NCBI GenBank assembly: GCA_021799405.1
Contig: JAJZAL010000004.1
Coordinates: 1 to 48,661, forward strand
From: Acidobacteriota bacterium
GTDB lineage: Bacteria; Acidobacteriota; Terriglobia; Terriglobales; Acidobacteriaceae
DNA: 48,661 nt
Direction: 5' to 3'
The notes under the pieces: model-generated
Seen by the model: the letters and a program-made list of their open reading frames with translations, nothing else
Told to the model about the DNA's origin: nothing
Database searches by the model: none
Shown here: positions 33,202 to 41,776 of the stretch, piece by piece
Numbering within the stretch: position 1 is the first letter of the stretch
Layout: the number at the start of each line of letters is the position of its first letter
Translations under genes and position numbers: made by a program

Positions 33202-34887
33202 TTATTCGGAGCGCCAGTGGAGGCGGATGAGGGACATGGCCTGGCGGGGCAGGGTGAGGGAGAGCGTGAGCTGGCCGGAGTGGGTGTCGAGCCACCGCGG
33301 CGAGGTGAAGAGCTGAAGCTGGCCGGCGGCCTTGAGCTGGTGGATTTGCGCAGCGGTGGGGTGCTGGGGTGAGCCCATGGATTTCCAGGCGGTGTAAGCG
33401 TCGCTGTGGTGGTCGTCGATGCGGAACTGCGTGGCGAGGACGCGGGCGACGTTGCGGGGCAGGCCGTCGATCTGGATGGTGACAGGCGCCGGTGGTGAGG
33501 CGGTGGAGTTGTCGTCGTAGTTCCAGACAAGAATGCTCGCGGTGTGGGAGCCGCGAGTGGCGATCACGCCGACGTCTGGCTGGGTGCGGACGCTGTTTTG
33601 CAGGAGGTCGTTGAGGCTGAGCTCACCGGTGCTGGTGGCGGCGATGCGGGTTTTCTGGAGCATGCCAAAGATGCGGAAGGCGTTGAGGACGGGCTTGTCC
33701 ACGCCGTGGGTCATGAGCGAGCGATAGCCGTAAAACCAGGGGTGGCCAGGAAATGTAAATGCCCAGGTTACATATCCCTGCAGGTTCACGTGATACTTTG
33801 CGGCGAGGGCGAGCGTGCGGGTGAGGAGCTCGGCTTCGTAACTGGCGTACTGCGGAGAGTCGCGGTATTGGTTCTCAGGATGGAGGCTGGCGGCGCAGGC
33901 AGCGCAGCCTTCGGGGTCAGACTCGCTGATGACAATGGGAAGATGACGGAGGGTGGGGAAGCTGGACACGATGGCGAAGCCGTGTGCGATGTCCTGGAGC
34001 TGGTGGCCGAGATCCATCTGGGCGTGGCCGTCGACCATGCGGGTGCGGCCCTTGGCGTGGAAGGAGATGAAGTCGAGCGGGGAGCCGGTTTTGCCAGTGG
34101 CGTAGTTTTTGCCGCTGACGCAGTGGGTGAGAAAGGCGCGGAGATATGCGGCGGCGTGCGGCCAGTCGGGACCGGTGGTGGCCGGTCCGCCGACGTTTGC
34201 GCTGGGCAGGGCACGTTTGACGGCGGCAGCCGAGTAATCATAGAGCTCTTCGTACTGCGCCTCAGTGCCGTGCCAGTAGCCGATGTCGGGTTCGTTCCAG
34301 ACTTCCCAGTCCCAGCGCTGGACGTTGTCGCGACCGTAGCGCGAGATGGAGTGACGGACCCAGTGCTCTACAAGATTGGACCACCTGGTGTAATTGTTGG
34401 GCGGATACGACCATCCGGTGAAGAGCGGTCCTTTGGGCCAGTGATGGCGGTAGGGATGGGGATGCGTGGAGAGCGCCTTGGGCATGAAGCCGATTTCTAC
34501 ATAGGGAGTGATGCCGGTGGCTTTGTAGGTGTCGAAGATGTGGTCGAGGATTTTCCAGTTGTAGACAGGGTGGCCGGCGGCATTTTGGGTGTAGGCGTTG
34601 GTGGAACCCCATTTGAGCGCGGGCGCGCCGTTACCGGTGGTGAGGAGGTTGTGGGTGCGGTCGTGAAAGCCGTAGGGGCTGAGATGGCCGAGCTGATTGA
34701 GGAGCGCGCGACCTTCCGGCGAGTAAGTGTAGTTAGGCTCGTCATGGCCGATGTAAGTCCAGACGGGTTTGAGCGTGCCGGTGGGCTGATTGAGGTGGAC
34801 ATGAATCTGGACGGGCTGCTGAGCGGAGAGGGTGATGGGCAGAATGCAAAGGGGGATTGCGGCGAGGAGGGTCAGCAGTTTTGTCAT
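33202..34887 (-). CDS. secreted GH39-like glycoside hydrolase
   Basis: A 561-residue exported enzyme, started at the ATG that gives a signal peptide (MTKLLTLLAAIPLCILPITLSA). The (beta/alpha)8 barrel of clan GH-A is visible. The acid/base is Glu199 in EVWNEPDIGYW and the likely nucleophile is Glu322 in PIVISESDPEG. The C-terminal about 150 residues form a beta domain (TASILVWNYDDN, MSLIRLHWRS). GH39 holds beta-xylosidases, alpha-L-iduronidases and enzymes that act on arabinose-containing side chains of arabinogalactan proteins. The exact substrate is open. Its position beside the hydroxyproline and arabinofuranosidase genes favours a plant cell-wall glycan. It has no GntR-like element that I can see. 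Confidence 0.85.
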   Translation of the reverse strand: MTKLLTLLAAIPLCILPITLSAQQPVQIHVHLNQPTGTLKPVWTYIGHDEPNYTYSPEGRALLNQLGHLSPYGFHDRTHNLLTTGNGAPALKWGSTNAYTQNAAGHPVYNWKILDHIFDTYKATGITPYVEIGFMPKALSTHPHPYRHHWPKGPLFTGWSYPPNNYTRWSNLVEHWVRHSISRYGRDNVQRWDWEVWNEPDIGYWHGTEAQYEELYDYSAAAVKRALPSANVGGPATTGPDWPHAAAYLRAFLTHCVSGKNYATGKTGSPLDFISFHAKGRTRMVDGHAQMDLGHQLQDIAHGFAIVSSFPTLRHLPIVISESDPEGCAACAASLHPENQYRDSPQYASYEAELLTRTLALAAKYHVNLQGYVTWAFTFPGHPWFYGYRSLMTHGVDKPVLNAFRIFGMLQKTRIAATSTGELSLNDLLQNSVRTQPDVGVIATRGSHTASILVWNYDDNSTASPPAPVTIQIDGLPRNVARVLATQFRIDDHHSDAYTAWKSMGSPQHPTAAQIHQLKAAGQLQLFTSPRWLDTHSGQLTLSLTLPRQAMSLIRLHWRSE

Positions 34888-35068
34888 GGCGGTTCCTTGA
34901 GGGCGAACTTCGTGGGGGTGAAAACGTATTCTGGATTTCACCTCGCGGCCCATGATACGCCATGGGGCTGGGGTTCTGGGAGAAGCTCAGGACGGTGTCG
35001 GGGCTCTACGCATTACCGGGATTTTTTGGCTTAGCCTCAGAATGACATTGTTATCCGGCATCCGGCCT

Positions 35069-35103
35069 ACACTTTCTCCTCGAAAAGCACGAGGAGAAAG
35101 TGT
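35069..35103. terminator. strong 14-bp hairpin between tex and the GH39-like gene
   Basis: A perfect 14-bp inverted repeat (35069-35082 with 35090-35103) with a 7-base loop lies 20 bases after the tex stop codon. There is no clear T run on either strand. It could protect or process the tex transcript or weakly terminate it. Confidence 0.45.
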
Positions 35104-35123
35104 GGGACCCCTGAGGCGGCTTG

Positions 35124-37394
35124 TTAGGCGCGGGTGCGCCACTTGGAAGAGAGAGCGGCGAGCTTGTCCTGTGGGGATGGGGGTGGGGTCTTTTGCCTGC
35201 GCGGAGTTGAATTCGAGGTTGGGTGCGATGCGGGGGGCATGAGTGCCTTGATGGAGAGGCCGATACGGCGGGATTTGGCGTCGACGGTGAGGACTTTGAC
35301 CTTGACGATCTGGCCGGCTTTGACGGCTTCGGAGGGGTCTTTAATGAAGCGGTTGGAGAGCTCGCTGATGTGGACGAGGCCGTCCTGGTGAACGCCAATG
35401 TCAACGAATGCGCCGAACTTGGTGACGTTGGTGACGACGCCCTCGAGAGTCATGCCGGGCTGAACGTCTTCGAGGGTGTGAACACCTTCATCGAAGGAAG
35501 GTGCGACGAATTTGTCGCGCGGGTCGCGGCCGGGCTTGCGGAGCTCGGCGAGGATGTCATCGAGGGTGTAGGCGCCGGCGCTGAGCTGGCTGCGGTCGAC
35601 TTTTTCTAGGAGTTGCGGCTGGCGGATGATTTCTTCGATGGAAGTGCTGAGCGAGCCTGCGATCTGCTCGACGACGGGATAGGACTCGGGGTGGACGGCG
35701 GTCATGTCGAGGGGATTGTCGCCGTTGCGAATGCGGAGGAAGCCGGCGGCCTGCTCGAAGGTCTTGGGACCAATACCGGGGACGTCGAGCACCTGCATGC
35801 GGGAGCGGAAGCTGCCGTTCTGGTTGCGGTGGGTGACGATGTTGAGTGCGGTGCGCTCAGAGATTCCGGCGACGTGGCGGAGGAGGGTCCAGGAGGCGGT
35901 GTTGAGGTCGACGCCGACGCGGTTGACGCAGCTTTCGACGACCTGTTCGAGGGATTCGGCGAGCTGGCGCTGGTCTACGTCGTGCTGGTATTGGCCGACG
36001 CCGATGGATTTGGGATCGACCTTGACAAGTTCAGAGAGTGGGTCCTGGAGGCGGCGGGCGATGGAGATGGCTCCGCGCACGGTGAGGTCGAGGTCGGGGA
36101 ATTCCTGGCGTGCGACTTCAGATGCGGAGTAGACGCTGGCTCCAGCCTCGCTGACGGTGACGGAGAAGATGTCTGCGATGCCTTTGTCACGAAGGAAGTT
36201 GCGGACGAAAGCGTCGGTTTCGCGAGAGGCGGTGCCGTTGCCGATGGCGATGGCGCGGACGGTGTGCTTTTTGAGCAGGGATTCGAGTTTTGCAGAGGCT
36301 TCGTCTGTGCCGTGTTTGGAGGTGTGGAGGTAGAGGACGTCGTGCGCGAGGAGCTTGCCGGTCTGGTCGACAACGGCGACCTTGCAGCCGGTGCGAAGGC
36401 CGGGGTCGATACCGAGGACGGAGATGGGGCCGGCGGGTGGTGCGAGGAGTATGTGGTAGAGGTTGTCGCGGAAGACCTGGATGGCCTCAGTGTCGGAGCG
36501 GCGCTTGAGTTCGAGGCGGATTTCGCCCTGGATGGACGCGTTGAGGAGACGCTTCCATGCGTCGTCGATGGCGAGCTCGAGCTGGGGTGTCCAGTCGCCG
36601 GGCTGGCGGAGGATGTGGCGACGCATGAGCGCGAGTGCGCGCTCGGGTTCGACTTCGATGAGGAAGTAGAGAACCTTTTCGTCTTCGCCGCGGCGAATGG
36701 CGAGCATGCGATGGGAAGGGATGGCTTTGGCAGGCTCGCGGTACTCGTAGTACATGCGGAACTTTTCCTGCTCATCGACGGCGTCAGTGACTTTGCGGCT
36801 GACGACGACGCCTTCGTCAAAGACAAACTGGCGGAGGATTTTGCGGAGGTCAGCGTCTTCACTGATCCATTCGGCGACGATGTGGCGCGCGCCTTCAAGG
36901 GCTTCGTCGATGGTAGGAACGCCGTTCTCTTCACTAACGAATTTAGGCGCGAGGGTGTTGAGGGATTCTTCTGCGGGCTGCTGCGCCCAGAGGTATGCGG
37001 CGAGCGGTTCGAGGCCTCTTTCGCGGGCGATGGTGGCCTTGGTGCGGCGCCTGGGTTTGTAGGGGAGATAGAGATCTTCGAGCTCGGTTTTTTCGAGGAC
37101 GGTTTCGATGCGGGTCTTGAGCTCGTCAGTGAGCTTGCCCTGCTCGGCGATGGACGCGAGGACGGTAGCGCGCCGGTCTTCGAGTTCGCGGAAGTAGGCG
37201 AGTTGCTCGGAGATGGCGAGGATCTGGACTTCGTCGAGATTGCCGGTGGCTTCTTTGCGGTAGCGAGCGATGAAGGGGACTGTGCCGCCGTCGTCGAGGA
37301 GTTCGATGACAGCGACGATGCCGCGGAGAGGAAGCTTCAGGGTTTGGGCGATGTGGGCAAGGGTAGCAGGGGGAAGAGATTTCTTGTCCGTCAT
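35124..37394 (-). CDS. tex: Tex family RNA-binding transcription accessory protein
   Basis: A 756-residue protein of normal Tex length when started at 37394; the open frame upstream has no Tex homology. Domains in order: helical Tex N-terminal region (LKLPLRGIVAVIELLDDGGT, RYRKEATGNLDEVQI), YqgF/RNase-H-like domain (VLGIDPGLRTGCKVAVVD), helix-hairpin-helix pair (DLNTASWTLLRHVAGI, LDVPGIGPKTFEQAAGFL) and a C-terminal S1 domain (GVVTNVTKFGAFVDIGVHQD). Tex binds nucleic acid and affects transcription and stress or virulence gene expression. A short Pro/Ser/Lys-rich tail follows S1. It is divergent from the HPF-like gene and unrelated to the catabolic locus. Confidence 0.95.
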   Translation of the reverse strand: MTDKKSLPPATLAHIAQTLKLPLRGIVAVIELLDDGGTVPFIARYRKEATGNLDEVQILAISEQLAYFRELEDRRATVLASIAEQGKLTDELKTRIETVLEKTELEDLYLPYKPRRRTKATIARERGLEPLAAYLWAQQPAEESLNTLAPKFVSEENGVPTIDEALEGARHIVAEWISEDADLRKILRQFVFDEGVVVSRKVTDAVDEQEKFRMYYEYREPAKAIPSHRMLAIRRGEDEKVLYFLIEVEPERALALMRRHILRQPGDWTPQLELAIDDAWKRLLNASIQGEIRLELKRRSDTEAIQVFRDNLYHILLAPPAGPISVLGIDPGLRTGCKVAVVDQTGKLLAHDVLYLHTSKHGTDEASAKLESLLKKHTVRAIAIGNGTASRETDAFVRNFLRDKGIADIFSVTVSEAGASVYSASEVARQEFPDLDLTVRGAISIARRLQDPLSELVKVDPKSIGVGQYQHDVDQRQLAESLEQVVESCVNRVGVDLNTASWTLLRHVAGISERTALNIVTHRNQNGSFRSRMQVLDVPGIGPKTFEQAAGFLRIRNGDNPLDMTAVHPESYPVVEQIAGSLSTSIEEIIRQPQLLEKVDRSQLSAGAYTLDDILAELRKPGRDPRDKFVAPSFDEGVHTLEDVQPGMTLEGVVTNVTKFGAFVDIGVHQDGLVHISELSNRFIKDPSEAVKAGQIVKVKVLTVDAKSRRIGLSIKALMPPASHPTSNSTPRRQKTPPPSPQDKLAALSSKWRTRA

Positions 37395-37575
37395 GGGTGA
37401 TCCATGTTGATGGTAAACGCTGCGGCGGGGGTGGTTGTGATGGTAGGTCTGTGCAAAACGGAGTGTGGGGTGACGCATCGCACATTTGCGGGCGGGGAGC
37501 GAGCGGAGAATCAAATCAGGACATCTGTACATCCTCTTGCTCGGCAACGATGTCCAGGAAAGTAGGAGGAAAGTC

Positions 37576-38265
37576 ATGGAAAAGATTTCCGGAACGATTC
37601 CTGTTCCTCTACAAATCGCCTTTCACCATGCGGAGGTGATTCCTGATATTGAAGAGCTGATTCGATCGGAGGCTGCCAAGCTGGAACGATATTATCCGCG
37701 GATCATGGGGTGCCGCGTGAAGGTAGAACACGAGAGCGGCCGCCACAGCGGAAATTTGTGGAATGTGCGGATTGATTTGACGGTGCCGGGCGGGGAGATT
37801 GTGGTGCAGAGCGAGCCGAGCCTGGGCGGGATGGCGCGGCAGATGGAGCAGGCGCAGATTCGCAAGGGCATGGAAGTGCGGAGGGAGCGGCAGATTCTAC
37901 ACCGGGCTGTCCGCGATGCCTTCAAGGCTGCACGGCGGCAACTCCAGGATTATGCACGGAAGCAGCGCGGCGACACAAAGCGGCTGATAGCGCCGGGGAC
38001 GGCGAACGTCACGCAGGTGTTTGAGGATCAGGGCTATGGATTTCTGATGACGCCGGAGGGAAGGGAGATTTACTTCCACAGGGAGAGCGTCCTGAATGAC
38101 GCGTTCGACGACTTGAAGCCTGGGACCACAGTCACATTTGCGGAGGAGGCGGGCGAAAAGGGTCCGCAGGCCAGCAGCGTGCGGATGGTGAGCCGGCAAG
38201 GTTCGCGCATGAAGAGGCATACGCTGACTACAAGGGCTCTTCAAGAGAGAAAGAAAGCGGGATAA
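37576..38265 (+). CDS. HPF/RaiA-type ribosome-associated domain fused to a cold-shock domain
   Basis: A 229-residue protein with two parts. Residues about 1-125 resemble S30AE/HPF proteins that bind the small ribosomal subunit (VPLQIAFHHAEVIPDIEELI, NVRIDLTVPGGEIVV). Residues about 145-215 are a cold-shock-like OB fold (GTANVTQVFEDQGYGFLMTP, EIYFHRESVLN) with the FEDQGYGF and YFH RNA-binding motifs. A role in ribosome hibernation or translation during stress is likely. The start is fixed by AGGAGG 7 bases upstream. Its stop codon overlaps the next ATG (TAATG), so the pair is translationally coupled. Confidence 0.88.
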   Translation: MEKISGTIPVPLQIAFHHAEVIPDIEELIRSEAAKLERYYPRIMGCRVKVEHESGRHSGNLWNVRIDLTVPGGEIVVQSEPSLGGMARQMEQAQIRKGMEVRRERQILHRAVRDAFKAARRQLQDYARKQRGDTKRLIAPGTANVTQVFEDQGYGFLMTPEGREIYFHRESVLNDAFDDLKPGTTVTFAEEAGEKGPQASSVRMVSRQGSRMKRHTLTTRALQERKKAG

Positions 38266-38714
38266 TGGCGAAGGCGGCTCGGAATGAGGCACGGGCGCTG
38301 TCGATTGATCTTGCGTCGGGCCGGGAGACGGAATTGTTCAAGTGGCTTCTGGCATGCCTGCTGTTTGGGAAACCGATCCAGACGGAGATCGCCGAGCAGG
38401 CCTATCGGGAATTGACCGAAGCAGGATTGACGAGCCCCGACGCGATTCTGAGCGCCGGATGGGACAAGCTGGTTCTGTTGCTGGATCGCGCACATTATGT
38501 GCGGTATGACTTTTCCACTGCGACAAAACTGCTGGAAGTGTGCAGTGAGTTGAAGCGCACCTATGGAAGCATCTCAAGCCTGATGAGCCAGGCGGGGACG
38601 GCGACGGAGTTGTCACGGAAACTTCAGGAGATCAAGTACATCGGCCCTGTAACGGCGCGGATTTTTCTGAGGGAGGTTCGCCCCATCCGCTATCCGCGCA
38701 AGCCCGAGGCGTGA
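38265..38714 (+). CDS. HhH-GPD/endonuclease-III-like small protein
   Basis: A 149-residue protein that resembles a shortened DNA-glycosylase helical core. The N-terminal part is TELFKWLLACLLFGKPI. A helix-hairpin-helix lies near the C-terminus (LQEIKYIGPVTARIFLREVR). It ends where the catalytic Asp region of HhH-GPD enzymes would begin. It also lacks the Fe-S cysteines of endonuclease III, so activity is uncertain. Coupled by a TAATG overlap to the HPF-cold-shock gene. DNA binding is likely; repair function is a guess. Confidence 0.6.
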   Translation: MAKAARNEARALSIDLASGRETELFKWLLACLLFGKPIQTEIAEQAYRELTEAGLTSPDAILSAGWDKLVLLLDRAHYVRYDFSTATKLLEVCSELKRTYGSISSLMSQAGTATELSRKLQEIKYIGPVTARIFLREVRPIRYPRKPEA

Positions 38715-38761
38715 AGGTCCGCAGGCGAGTGCAGGCCTGGAAACGTCGAGGGGCAGGCTGG

Positions 38762-39616
38762 TCAGTGAGGCTCGGGGACAATCAGCAGCGGGCACCTCGA
38801 CTTGCAGCAAACTTCGTAGGCGGTGCCACCGAGGAAGCGGCTTGCGAGTCCGGCGATCTCTCCCATGCCATGTGCTCCCATCACGATGAGGTCGACTTTT
38901 TGGTCCCGGGCGGTGTCCAGAATGTGCTTTGCGGGTTCTCCGAAGGCGACGGTGATACGAGCCTTCTCGATCGCGTGGGCCATGCCGCGGATGTGGTCCT
39001 GCATCCAGTCGCGCAAGCGTTGTTCAGCAATGACGCGATCCGCGGTGAATCCCTTTTCGGAGTCTGATTCGACGTAGAGGGCTGTCAGTTGTGCTTCCTG
39101 GTCGTGCGCGATTCCGGCTGCGAGATGCAACGCCATCACCGACACGGCGGACATATCAGTGGCATAGAGGATGCCGCTGTACGGTTTGGGTGTGACACTT
39201 TCACGGGAGGTGATTGCGGGGCCGAGCACGAGAACAGGCCGGTGGGTTCGGCGGAAGATCTCCTGGGTGATAGAGCCCGCCACCCACTTTTGCAGGTTGT
39301 GTTTGGCGCGTGTAGTGAGGACGAGGATGTCTGGCTTGTAGGTGTCGAGTTGGCCGAGGCCATCGCTCATATTGGCCTTGGTGACGATGATTTTCGAGGA
39401 AAGATCACACCAGGCCGGATTCTCAAGCAGTGCGGCGAGCGTTTGTTTGGGCTCGTCTGGCGAATTGCCGTCGGTTGCATGGAAGAGAAGTAACTCGGAG
39501 TTGTACCAGCGGCACAAGGCGGTCGTGTACTCCAGAGTTTTTTCGATGTCGTCTCCGAGGTCAGTGAGAATTGCAATGCGTTCAAAGGGAAGGATGCGCT
39601 GGTCGGGAGTGAGCAT
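38762..39616 (-). CDS. tandem-domain universal stress protein
   Basis: A 284-residue protein made of two Usp domains. The first begins ERIAILTDLGDDIEKTLEY. The second (from about residue 148) begins GILYATDMSAVSVMALHLA and keeps the nucleotide-binding pattern near its end (VMGAHGMG, then GGTA). The first domain's loop is degenerate, so perhaps only the second binds ATP. The ATG at 39616 has AGAGG upstream and is preferred to a GTG at 39622. It is divergent from the BON-SRPBCC gene, with a perfect CRP-like site in between, which suggests control by energy or oxygen state. Confidence 0.9.
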   Translation of the reverse strand: MLTPDQRILPFERIAILTDLGDDIEKTLEYTTALCRWYNSELLLFHATDGNSPDEPKQTLAALLENPAWCDLSSKIIVTKANMSDGLGQLDTYKPDILVLTTRAKHNLQKWVAGSITQEIFRRTHRPVLVLGPAITSRESVTPKPYSGILYATDMSAVSVMALHLAAGIAHDQEAQLTALYVESDSEKGFTADRVIAEQRLRDWMQDHIRGMAHAIEKARITVAFGEPAKHILDTARDQKVDLIVMGAHGMGEIAGLASRFLGGTAYEVCCKSRCPLLIVPEPH

Positions 39617-39748
39617 ATTCACCTCTCAATGGCGCGCGTGAGGGGATGTGCGCGCAAGGGCGAGATTGTGCGGGCGGAGTCGCAGAAATCGCCGGAGCTA
39701 CAAGTGACCCGAGCGACGCTGCCGACTCACACAAAGTACTTACGAGAA

Positions 39749-39776
39749 ATTGTGCCCAGCGAGGGAAGCGCACAAT
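39749..39776. repeat. 7-bp inverted repeat next to the CRP-like site
   Basis: ATTGTGC (39749-39755) and GCACAAT (39770-39776) form an inverted repeat with a 14-base spacer. It directly adjoins the CRP-like palindrome and may be a second regulator site or part of a promoter. Confidence 0.3.
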
Positions 39777-39791
39777 GTGATTCCGGTCACA
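39776..39791. promoter_or_regulatory. perfect CRP/FNR-family site
   Basis: TGTGATTCCGGTCACA matches the TGTGA-N6-TCACA consensus at every fixed position. It lies between the divergent stress-protein genes, 160 bases from one start and 101 bases from the other. A Crp/Fnr-family regulator is the expected binder; none is encoded in the window. Confidence 0.65.
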
Positions 39792-39891
39792 AGCTGTGAA
39801 CGCGCGCGGGAGGGTGCGCATCTGAACGAGTAGTGGCTGAGGTTGCGGCTGATCTTTTTGCTCGTTTGGGCATCCTCCGCAGGAGGTGGTT

Positions 39892-41064
39892 ATGAACAGG
39901 TGGCGTTCAGCAATGACGCTGGCAGGGATGGGCGCGTTTGCGATGTATCTGCTTGATCCGGACCGGGGGAAACAGAGGCGCGCACGAGTGAAAGACGGCT
40001 TTGTGCATGCGGGTTATGAAGCGAAGAAATTTTCGGGACGCTTCCAGCGCGATGCAGCGAACCGCATTGCAGGGACTGTGGCAGAAACGGAAAAGATGCT
40101 TCGGTTTGAGAAGGAAGGGGTTTCTGACGAGGTGCTGGAGCAGCGGGTGCGGAGTGTGATTGGCCGCTACGTATCGCATGCGCGTGCGATGGAGGTGAAG
40201 TGCAAAGACGGGACCGTGGAGCTTTCGGGATGGGCGATGACTTATGAACTGGACGGACTGATTCGGGCTGTGAAGGCAGTGCCCGGGGTGAAGGAAGTCT
40301 CTGCGTTTCTGCATTCAGCCAATGAGTCTGGAAGCATACCGGCGTTGCAAGGTGGGCGTGGCAGAGGCGGCGCGGGTGGGTGGCGGAATCGGTGGTCGCC
40401 GACGCAGCGCGTGATGGCGGGCAGTTCAGGATTGGCCCTGGTGATGTACGGCCTGGCAAAGCGTGGAACCATGAGCACGGTGCCGACGATAGCCGGCGTA
40501 CTGCTGCTGGCGCGGTCGGTGTGGAACAGGCGTGTGGCAGAGATGGCGGGAGTGGGCGAAGACGCGGGGATTCACATAGAAAAAACCATGAGAATTTTGG
40601 CGTCGCCGGAGGAGTTGTATACCTTCCTCTCAGATCCGGAGAATTACTCCAATGTCTTTTCGCATGTACGTTCCGTGCGCCGTGAAGGGGAAGAGAGGTA
40701 TCGGTGGGAGATCGCGGGGCCTGCTGGGGTGCCTTTGACGTGGACTGCGACGATCGTTCGGCGTCGACCCGGCAAGCTGATCGAGTGGCGAAGCGAAGAG
40801 GGCTCAGTGATTGAAAATCACGGGGTGATTCATATCGATCCGACGGGTGATGGCTATACGAGGGTTCATCTGCGGATGAGCTATGTGCCGCCAGCGGGCC
40901 TGGCGGGGCATGCGGTCGCGACGTTGCTGGGGCTGGACCCGAGAAGCATGATGGAGACGGAGTTTGTGCGCCTGAAATCAATTTTTGAAGAAGGCAAGAC
41001 GCATGCACATGGGCGCGAAGTTGCAGTGTCGGAGTTATACACCTCGCATCCCGCCGCATCGTAA
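39892..41064 (+). CDS. BON-domain and SRPBCC-domain fusion protein
   Basis: About 390 residues from the ATG at 39892 (AGGAGG lies at 39881-39886). Order: a short hydrophobic N-terminal segment (MTLAGMGAFAMYLLDPDRG, like YtxH-type proteins), a BON domain at about 95-145 (VRSVIGRYVSHARAMEVKC, VKAVPGVKEV), a hydrophobic stretch at about 172-205, and a SRPBCC/polyketide-cyclase-like domain at about 220-365 (IEKTMRILASPEELYTFLSD, VRSVRREGEERYRWEIAGP). Probably membrane-associated. Such proteins occur in stress-linked clusters; no enzymatic activity is known. It is divergent from the universal stress gene. Confidence 0.8.
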   Translation: MNRWRSAMTLAGMGAFAMYLLDPDRGKQRRARVKDGFVHAGYEAKKFSGRFQRDAANRIAGTVAETEKMLRFEKEGVSDEVLEQRVRSVIGRYVSHARAMEVKCKDGTVELSGWAMTYELDGLIRAVKAVPGVKEVSAFLHSANESGSIPALQGGRGRGGAGGWRNRWSPTQRVMAGSSGLALVMYGLAKRGTMSTVPTIAGVLLLARSVWNRRVAEMAGVGEDAGIHIEKTMRILASPEELYTFLSDPENYSNVFSHVRSVRREGEERYRWEIAGPAGVPLTWTATIVRRRPGKLIEWRSEEGSVIENHGVIHIDPTGDGYTRVHLRMSYVPPAGLAGHAVATLLGLDPRSMMETEFVRLKSIFEEGKTHAHGREVAVSELYTSHPAAS

Positions 41065-41100
41065 CTGAACTTCGCACCAACGCGGGAGGGTATAGGACCT

Positions 41101-41325
41101 ATGGAGATAGACGCGAGGATCGATCTGAATACCGCGAGTAGCCACGAGATGACGGTGTTACCGGGAATTGCGATCGACATGGCGCGCAAAATCGTGGCGT
41201 TTCGCGAACGTCATGGCGGTGAGATTCACGATTGGGATGAGTTGCTGAGTATTCATGGGTTTCCCGCAGATCGCATGGAAGAGATTCGGGAGCGGTCGTG
41301 CCTGTTGCCTGTTACGCACGGATAA
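41101..41325 (+). CDS. small ComEA-like helix-hairpin-helix protein
   Basis: A 74-residue protein that is one ComEA-type HhH domain (IDLNTASSHEMTVLPGI, IVAFRERHGG, WDELLSIHGF). It has no signal peptide or membrane anchor, so it is not a normal competence receptor. Non-specific DNA binding is possible. It lies 36 bases after the BON-SRPBCC gene and is probably in the same operon. Confidence 0.8.
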   Translation: MEIDARIDLNTASSHEMTVLPGIAIDMARKIVAFRERHGGEIHDWDELLSIHGFPADRMEEIRERSCLLPVTHG

Positions 41326-41379
41326 ATAGTCAGGCGCGGAGTCAAAGGACAAACGGCTAGGACACGCAAGGAGGGTGAG

Positions 41380-41685
41380 ATGCTGCTGGAACTCAACGTT
41401 ATTCCACTGGGACGCGGACGCTCGATGAGCGGCGATATTGCTGAGCTGGTGAAGATCATTGACGCGAGCGGGGTTGATTATCAACTGACAGCCGAAGGGA
41501 CGATTCTGGAAGGGGAGTGGGACCGGGTGATGGACGTAGCGAAGAAGTGCCACCAGCAAATGCGGATGAAGACGGATCGCGTGATCACGATCATGCATGC
41601 GGACGATTACGATGGGCGGGTCGGACGGCTGGAAGGGGCAGTGGATTCAGTCGAGAGCAAGCTGGGTAAGCCTGTCCACCACTGA
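41380..41685 (+). CDS. MTH1187/YkoF-type thiamine-binding-fold protein
   Basis: A 101-residue protein of the MTH1187 family (YkoF-like ferredoxin fold). Signatures are MLLELNVIPLGRGRSMSGDI, then DYQLTAEGTILEGEWDRVM. Relatives bind thiamine or its precursors; the biological role is unclear. AAGGAGG precedes the ATG. It is the third gene in the small-protein series on this strand. Confidence 0.85.
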   Translation: MLLELNVIPLGRGRSMSGDIAELVKIIDASGVDYQLTAEGTILEGEWDRVMDVAKKCHQQMRMKTDRVITIMHADDYDGRVGRLEGAVDSVESKLGKPVHH

Positions 41686-41776
41686 CGGCGTGAGCGCCCG
41701 CATGCATGATAGCGGAGCGGTGGTTGCGGAGCGTGAGGTGTCACCGTACACTGCTTCGACGGAGCAAGGAGGCGGG

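Noticed and set aside
33544..35034. A 496-codon open frame antisense to the GH39-like gene
   Set aside because: Shadow of a gene with a signal peptide and conserved NEP motif. The antisense translation has no recognisable domain.
35613..37400. A 595-codon open frame antisense to tex
   Set aside because: Its translation is rich in Gly, Asp and Val with no family signature and it exactly shadows the tex coding frame. High GC makes long antisense frames common; tex has unmistakable domains.
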